From UBA5500 sp023622465 (GTDB taxonomy: Bacteria; Bacillota; UBA994; UBA5500), in contig JAMNZE010000038.1 in the NCBI GenBank assembly GCA_023622465.1, forward strand, positions 1 to 10,850: 10,850 nt of DNA, read 5' to 3'. Shown in pieces: positions 6,906-10,850 of this stretch (the stretch's first letter is position 1; the number at the start of each line of letters is the position of its first letter). The position numbers were made by a program, and so were the translations under genes. The notes below the pieces were generated by a model, which was given only the letters and a program-made list of their open reading frames with translations, ran no database searches and was not told the DNA's origin.

Positions 6906-8534
6906 CTATGGACGGCCTGAGGTATAGACATACTTGAAGCCCATATTGGAGAAACCAAGGGTTGCGTAACCGTGTACGTAGTCGCGTACAAACTGGTTGA
7001 CTCGGGATGTGGCTAGTGGCGATACTACAGCCTCATCCTTGATTAGAATGGTTTCTGCATCGATGTAGAGCTGCAATCTCTTCTCCTCATCCATTTCAGT
7101 AGAGGCTTTGCGGATGAGCGCGTCATACTCTTCATTAACCCAACCGGTCTTGATTGCATCGTAGTCGGACATGAAGAGGCTGAGTACGTCGTAGGGGTCG
7201 TTATAGTAGGCGCCCCAACCCATGAAACCGATCTGATAGTTACCCTTTGTTACGTTATCGTAGAAAATACCCCATTCGGCGAAGTTGATTTCCAGGTTGA
7301 CGCCTAGCTCCTGCTTGTACACTTGCTGCAGGTATTCGCCTAGGTTGCGGAACCACTCATCGGTACCAGCCAAGTTAAAGGTAACCTTCAATGTGCTCGG
7401 ATCGTCGCCTAAGCCCAACTCTTCCATACCCTTAAGCAGAAGGTCCTTAGGAGTTTGGCCATTTTGCTGCAACTCATCTAGCATCTCTTTGACCATGTCG
7501 CCGGCAACTTCCCGATAGTTGGTATCCCCCACTGAAATGGTAGGCACTACCCAACCATAGGTAGGAACCCGCAAGCCGCTGAAGCAAATTTCGTTGATAT
7601 CTTCCCGATCGATGGCTAGCATGAATGCTTTACGGATGTTAGCATAAACCGTATCCTCGCGGCTCTTGAATCTTTCAAGCCATTCCGTCTTGCCGGTGCC
7701 GACAAAATCGATCTCGCCTGCTTCGAAGGCATTATAGTAGGTGGTTTCATCGGGCATTATGTAGTAAGTTACTTTATCTAACTTAACATTATCCGCATCC
7801 CAATATTGGTCGTTCTTAACTAGTACGATGGAGCTATTGTGGGTCCAGCTTTCTACCTTGAAAGGCCCATTGGAAATGGTGTATTGGGCTTCCGAACCGT
7901 ATTTTTCGCCCCACTCTTCGACCTTATCTTGGCGCTGCGGGTAATAGACCGTTGTATCAATCATGCTTAAGAAGGAAGGAACAGGCTCGCTGAGCGTAAT
8001 CTCTAATGTCTTTTCGTCGATTGCCCTTACGCCTAGTTCGGTGACATCAAGCTCACCCTTGTTAACAGCTTCAAAGTTCTTAATTGGTGCTAAGAAATAG
8101 CTGTTGGGTGAACCGGTTTCAGGCGCACAACTGCGGCGTAGCGAGTAAACATACTGATCGGCAGTAACCGGAACGCCGTCTTCCCATTTGTTGTCACCCA
8201 AGTAGAAGGTCCAAACAGTACCATCTTCATTGCTTTCCCATCGCTCAGCATCGCCCCGGTTGAGGTAATACTCCCCATCCCGCTCTTCCATGCGTACCAA
8301 GCCCTCTAGCGTATTAACTAGAATGCTGCTGGAATAGGTGTCGGAACGTAGGCTGGGATCTAGCGTAGTCGGATCAGCTACTAAGTAGGTATTAATGTAC
8401 TGCTCCGCGTCTAGTTCGGCGGTTTCATCACCCGGTTCCTTTTCCTGCGGCGTGCAGCCGGTGAATACCGAGAGAACCATGGCGAATGTGAGAAAAAGAA
8501 CTAGCAACCTTTTAGTAGACCACTTACTAGACAA
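6906..8534 (-). CDS. oppA: peptide-binding lipoprotein, OppA/DppA family (SBP_bac_5)
   Basis: A 542-residue extracytoplasmic solute-binding protein that captures peptides for the importer. A lipoprotein signal peptide is plain: basic start (KWSTKR), hydrophobic core (9-24) and lipobox VFTGC with Cys27 as the lipidated residue. An acidic linker follows (EKEPGDETAELD). Family blocks are NTYLVADPTTLDP (48-60), SNGPFKVESW (221-230), YNAFEAGEIDF (267-277), IRKAFMLAIDRE (300-311), GWGAYYNDPYD (439-449) and EEYDALIRKA (468-477). About 14-20 residues that normally lie between the equivalents of residues 290 and 300, including the YYxxFN strand, are missing in frame. The start is TTG, supported by GGGAGGT 6 bases upstream. 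The gene is first in the operon, with its own promoter. Confidence 0.94.
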   Translation of the reverse strand: MSSKWSTKRLLVLFLTFAMVLSVFTGCTPQEKEPGDETAELDAEQYINTYLVADPTTLDPSLRSDTYSSSILVNTLEGLVRMEERDGEYYLNRGDAERWESNEDGTVWTFYLGDNKWEDGVPVTADQYVYSLRRSCAPETGSPNSYFLAPIKNFEAVNKGELDVTELGVRAIDEKTLEITLSEPVPSFLSMIDTTVYYPQRQDKVEEWGEKYGSEAQYTISNGPFKVESWTHNSSIVLVKNDQYWDADNVKLDKVTYYIMPDETTYYNAFEAGEIDFVGTGKTEWLERFKSREDTVYANIRKAFMLAIDREDINEICFSGLRVPTYGWVVPTISVGDTNYREVAGDMVKEMLDELQQNGQTPKDLLLKGMEELGLGDDPSTLKVTFNLAGTDEWFRNLGEYLQQVYKQELGVNLEINFAEWGIFYDNVTKGNYQIGFMGWGAYYNDPYDVLSLFMSDYDAIKTGWVNEEYDALIRKASTEMDEEKRLQLYIDAETILIKDEAVVSPLATSRVNQFVRDYVHGYATLGFSNMGFKYVYTSGRP

Positions 8535-8540
8535 ATTACT

Positions 8541-8547
8541 ACCTCCC
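8541..8547 (-). promoter_or_regulatory. oppA ribosome binding site (TTG start)
   Basis: The minus strand reads GGGAGGT, almost the full anti-Shine-Dalgarno complement, 6 bases before the TTG codon at 8532-8534. That codon opens directly onto the basic start of a lipoprotein signal peptide, so TTG is the true start. Confidence 0.85.
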
Positions 8548-8571
8548 TTTTGTTAAATTATTTTCACCGAA

Positions 8572-8600
8572 ATCATACCATCTACTTTAGTCTACGTCAA
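8572..8600 (-). promoter_or_regulatory. promoter of the opp-tldD-tldE operon
   Basis: The minus strand shows -35 TTGACG (8595-8600), a 17-base spacer and -10 TATGAT (8572-8577), the latter preceded by TGG as an extended -10. This is a near-consensus housekeeping promoter. Transcription should begin near 8565, giving a leader of about 30 bases before the oppA TTG. The rpiR terminator lies just upstream, so the operon is transcribed separately from the regulator. No copy of the TTGCATA motif found at the rpiR promoter is present here. Confidence 0.85.
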
Positions 8601-8652
8601 GCAATGTAATATTCTTATGGCATCCACTATAATTGCTTATTTCTCTTCTAAA

Positions 8653-8688
8653 GAAAAAACACCTCCCCACTTCCAGGTAGGGAGGTAT
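8653..8688 (-). terminator. intrinsic terminator after rpiR
   Basis: On the minus strand ACCTCCC (8680-8686) pairs with GGGAGGT (8661-8667), with further weak pairs outside, and a run of six T follows. It starts about 10 bases after the rpiR stop codon. It separates the regulator from the opp operon. Confidence 0.85.
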
Positions 8689-8696
8689 GGTATTAA

Positions 8697-9566
8697 CTAT
8701 TCGGCGTTAAAAAAGTTGGCAAAGGATTCGGTAACTGCCAATTGGCTCTCCGGTTGGGCACTCTTTTCAATGCTGACCGCGCTGGTAATAAAATTCACCA
8801 ACATAAGCGGCAACCCTATCGTATTTAGGAAGAGTCGAGTGGTGGTCCGGGCGGTAAGCGTTAATGTGGCGTATTTAACCACCGGAGCTTCTAAGGAGTC
8901 GGTTATTGCTAACACCGGCACCCGGTTACTATGGGCATATTCGGCCACTTTAGTAGTCATCAAATAGTAGTCAGGAAAAGATATGGCTATTACCAAAACG
9001 TCTTCAGTAAGAAAGGGTAGGGCCGCTTGGATGCTGTCTGCCGATTCGGTATTCACTATGACAGAAGGCAAACTGAGTAAGGCTAAGCGCATAGAGAAGA
9101 AATCGGCGATCTGCTTAGAAACACCGTAGCCACAGATGACTACCGCCTTAGCGCTCAATATTATTCTCGCCGCCTGAAAAATACTGTCTAGATTCAATGA
9201 TTGAAAAAACTCTTGGGTCATATTGAATTCTTCTTGACATACCTCTAGCAAAAGGTTTCGTTTATCACCCAGCTCCCGTTTAGGTACCCCCGGAGAGATA
9301 TAATTGTTCTCTGCCTGCACCATTACTTTGCATTGGGTGTTTACGTATTTTCTAAACTCATACTTCACTTCATTAAAATTCTCATACCCTAGCGCTACGC
9401 AAAAATTCAAAATTGTAATCTCCGATGCATTCACCGCCGAACTGAGTTCCCTGAGCGTGATAAAGGTCATCGCTTGCGGGTTAGCCAGCATAAAGTCGGC
9501 GATTTTTTGCTGTGTGCGTGTCATGTTTGCATAACGTTGTTGAATCTTAGTTACTACATTTTTCAT
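8697..9566 (-). CDS. MurR/RpiR-family transcriptional regulator (HTH plus SIS domain)
   Basis: A 289-residue regulator. The N-terminal RpiR helix-turn-helix covers about 1-77, from IQQRYANMTRTQQKIADFML through TLRELSSAVNASEITILNFC to FNEVKYEFRKYV. The C-terminal SIS domain covers about 128-265 and keeps the GYGVS turn (146-150). Two points differ from the sugar-phosphate-sensing members: the recognition helix reads TILNF where TVxRF is usual, and the second SIS motif reads SFPDYYLMT in place of an SGxT-type phosphate loop. The ligand may therefore not be a common phosphosugar. The ATG start has an AGGTAGG ribosome region upstream. The gene is monocistronic, between terminators, directly upstream of the peptide operon. 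Control of itself and of that operon is plausible but inferred. Confidence 0.93.
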   Translation of the reverse strand: MKNVVTKIQQRYANMTRTQQKIADFMLANPQAMTFITLRELSSAVNASEITILNFCVALGYENFNEVKYEFRKYVNTQCKVMVQAENNYISPGVPKRELGDKRNLLLEVCQEEFNMTQEFFQSLNLDSIFQAARIILSAKAVVICGYGVSKQIADFFSMRLALLSLPSVIVNTESADSIQAALPFLTEDVLVIAISFPDYYLMTTKVAEYAHSNRVPVLAITDSLEAPVVKYATLTLTARTTTRLFLNTIGLPLMLVNFITSAVSIEKSAQPESQLAVTESFANFFNAE

Positions 9567-9606
9567 CCAGCTCGCCTACCTTTATTTTGGAATAACATTA
9601 TGTTTA

Positions 9607-9652
9607 CCTTGCATAATATCGTTGTTTCCCTTTCTATGCAAGGGATATGCAA
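9607..9652. repeat. three TTGCATA sites, including a 9-base inverted pair (candidate operator)
   Basis: CCTTGCATA at 9607-9615 and its exact inverse TATGCAAGG at 9635-9643 are separated by 19 bases. A third copy, TATGCAA, lies at 9646-9652 in the same orientation as the second. The inner pair coincides with the -10 and -35 boxes of the rpiR promoter. The arrangement is typical of an autoregulator binding as a dimer or tetramer. The repeats are seen directly; binding by the RpiR-type protein is inferred. Confidence 0.65.
9613..9641 (-). promoter_or_regulatory. rpiR promoter
   Basis: The minus strand shows -35 TTGCAT (9636-9641), a 17-base spacer and -10 TATTAT (9613-9618). Transcription should start near 9606, giving a leader of about 40 bases before the ATG at 9566. 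Both boxes lie in arms of the inverted repeat listed separately. Confidence 0.75.
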
Positions 9653-9682
9653 AAACACACCTAAGTTCTCATAGGTGTGTTT
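9651..9682 (-). terminator. intrinsic terminator after the FAH-family gene
   Basis: A perfect 11-base inverted repeat (AAACACACCTA at 9653-9663 with TAGGTGTGTTT at 9672-9682) has an 8-base loop and a run of five T on the minus strand. It begins 16 bases after the stop codon of the hydrolase gene. The T-tract runs directly into the outermost TTGCATA site of the next promoter. Confidence 0.9.
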
Positions 9683-9698
9683 GTCAATAGACAGTAGC

Positions 9699-10469
9699 CT
9701 AAGGAGCCACCACGCGGTTGGTTAAGGAGCCCAGTCCCTCTATCTCTATCCGTATTTCATCCCCCACTTGCATAGGACCGACGCCGGAAGGAGTGCCGGT
9801 GAGTATGACATCGCCCGGATGGAGGGTGAGAACTTGGGAAACGAAGCTGACTAACTGCGGTATATTGAAAATCAGATCGGCGGTGGTGCCGTCCTGCTTT
9901 ACCTGGCCGTTTAATATAGCTTTTAGACGCAAATTATTGGCATCGATATCGGTGACGATGCTCGGGCCCAGAGGGCAAAAGGTATTGAAAGATTTGGCGC
10001 GGGTCCACTGGCCATCTTTGCTCTGTAGGTCACGGGCAGTCACGTCGTTGGCAATAGTGTAGCCAAAGACATATTGCATTGCATCCTCTTCACACACCCG
10101 ATGGCAACGCTTGCCGATGACGATGGCCAGCTCGGCTTCATAGTCCAGCCGCCCAACCGGTGGCCAATAGACGATATCACCCTGGTGCGGTAAGAGAGAA
10201 GTGTGGGGTTTGAGAAAAATAATCGGCTCACTGGGTAACTGCAAGCCCATTTCTAAAGCATGCTTCCGGTAATTTAAGCCCACGCAGACAATGCTACTGG
10301 GCTGGCAGGGGGTAAGTAACTCAACACTATTCAATGACACAACCCGATCGGTTAGTTGATAATCGCTAAAAATGTCGCCTTGTATAAGGACAACCCGGTC
10401 TCCCTGCAGCTGCCCGTAGTAGGTACTGCCGTCCAGAGTATATGTATAGGTCCCGATTAACGCCCTCAA
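9699..10469 (-). CDS. fumarylacetoacetate hydrolase (FAH)-family enzyme
   Basis: A 256-residue member of the FAH superfamily, the short type related to FAHD1, acylpyruvases and oxaloacetate decarboxylases. The metal ligands are visible: Glu111 and Glu113 in DYEAELAIVIG, and Asp142 in NDVTARDLQ. The GLNYRKHALEMG block (64-75) supplies the His70/Glu73 pair equivalent to the catalytic lid dyad of FAHD1. Lys159 lies in RAKSF, and the LTGTPSGVGP motif (223-232) is intact. Members cleave or decarboxylate beta-keto acids with Mg2+ or Mn2+ in the cytoplasm; the exact substrate cannot be read from sequence. The start is TTG: an in-frame stop lies two codons upstream, and the N-terminus (MRALIG, then YYGQLQGDRV) fits the family. 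No clear Shine-Dalgarno is present. Confidence 0.93.
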   Translation of the reverse strand: MRALIGTYTYTLDGSTYYGQLQGDRVVLIQGDIFSDYQLTDRVVSLNSVELLTPCQPSSIVCVGLNYRKHALEMGLQLPSEPIIFLKPHTSLLPHQGDIVYWPPVGRLDYEAELAIVIGKRCHRVCEEDAMQYVFGYTIANDVTARDLQSKDGQWTRAKSFNTFCPLGPSIVTDIDANNLRLKAILNGQVKQDGTTADLIFNIPQLVSFVSQVLTLHPGDVILTGTPSGVGPMQVGDEIRIEIEGLGSLTNRVVAP

Positions 10470-10488
10470 CGGTTAATCAGTCAGCAGG

Positions 10489-10497
10489 ATTATACCA
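10489..10497 (-). promoter_or_regulatory. extended -10 promoter of the FAH-family gene
   Basis: The minus strand reads TGGTATAAT, a perfect -10 box with the TGn extension. The expected -35 region falls inside the rRNA terminator hairpin and is a poor match. Transcription should start near 10482, only about 12 bases before the TTG start codon, so the message would have almost no leader. Confidence 0.65.
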
Positions 10498-10498
10498 C

Positions 10499-10536
10499 AA
10501 AAATAAAGACCCTTGCGCATCAGCCACAAGGGTCTT
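10499..10536 (-). terminator. terminator of the rRNA operon
   Basis: A 12-base-pair stem (10525-10536 with 10506-10517, one G-U pair) with a 7-base loop is followed by a T-rich tract TTTATTTTT on the minus strand. It lies 14 bases beyond the 5S rRNA 3' end, so it closes the rRNA operon. Confidence 0.9.
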
Positions 10537-10549
10537 CTTGAAATAGATT

Positions 10550-10660
<111 letters not shown>

Positions 10661-10665
10661 ACGCC

Positions 10666-10684
10666 CCTACGGATATACCGTAGG
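10666..10684. other. hairpin in the 23S-5S spacer
   Basis: CCTACGG (10666-10672) and CCGTAGG (10678-10684) form a perfect 7-base stem with a 5-base loop. It lies 5 bases upstream of the mature 5S start and may help rRNA processing. The 78-base spacer contains no tRNA gene. Confidence 0.55.
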
Positions 10685-10738
10685 TGAGATAGTACCTTAA
10701 AAACTGGACAGTGGAAAATTTCATCAGAGTGGCTTTGA

Positions 10739-10850
<112 letters not shown>

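Noticed and set aside
8560..8573. TTTC-ACC-GAAA inverted repeat near the opp transcription start, as an RpiR operator
   Set aside because: The half-sites are only four bases and do not match the TTGCATA sites at the rpiR promoter, so chance is a sufficient explanation.
8617..8967. 116-codon plus-strand open frame across the rpiR terminator and the rpiR 3' end
   Set aside because: It runs through a clear terminator and antisense to rpiR, and its product shows no domain-like pattern.
10661..10738. tRNA gene in the 23S-5S spacer
   Set aside because: The spacer is short and has only one small hairpin, with no T-arm or anticodon-arm pattern.

Overview
The window looks like the chromosome of a Gram-positive bacterium of the Firmicutes, probably the Clostridia. 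This rests on several signs: the 23S-5S spacer and 5S are of Firmicute type, the ribosome binding sites are strong and G-rich (GGGAGG, AAGGGGGG), TTG starts are used freely, the sigma-A-like promoters are near consensus, and the solute-binding protein is a lipoprotein. Base composition is intermediate. The genus cannot be named from the sequence alone. Every gene lies on the minus strand, so transcription runs from right to left.

Read in the direction of transcription, the window opens with the end of an rRNA operon. This is the 3' end of 23S rRNA (from about 10850 down to 10739), a 78-base spacer with a small perfect hairpin, a complete 5S rRNA (about 10660-10550) and a strong intrinsic terminator (10499-10536). 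Immediately behind the terminator T-tract is an extended -10 promoter for a fumarylacetoacetate hydrolase (FAH)-family enzyme (9699-10469). That gene starts at TTG with almost no leader, and it has its own terminator. Next comes a MurR/RpiR-type regulator (8697-9566). Its promoter carries three copies of the 7-mer TTGCATA placed on and beside the -35 and -10 boxes, which suggests autoregulation. It too ends in its own terminator.

The rest of the window is one long transcription unit driven by a near-perfect promoter at 8572-8600. It encodes a complete peptide ABC importer: lipoprotein binding protein OppA/DppA, permeases B and C, and ATPases D and F. The metallopeptidase pair TldD and TldE (PmbA) follows directly. 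The genes from oppB onward are tightly packed or overlapping, the oppF stop codon lies inside the tldD Shine-Dalgarno, and tldD and tldE share one base (TAATG). A hairpin without a T-tract lies between oppA and oppB and probably sets a high ratio of binding protein to permease. A bidirectional-looking terminator at 122-151 closes the unit. A possible promoter and start of a further minus-strand gene lie at the left edge.

The layout suggests a peptide uptake and breakdown module. The importer would bring in a peptide and the cytoplasmic TldD/TldE protease would cut it, with the RpiR-type regulator next door as a candidate controller. The substrate is unknown. The binding protein appears to lack about 14-20 residues of a conserved strand near the ligand cleft, by an in-frame deletion. 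That could mean an unusual ligand, an inactive protein or an assembly error.
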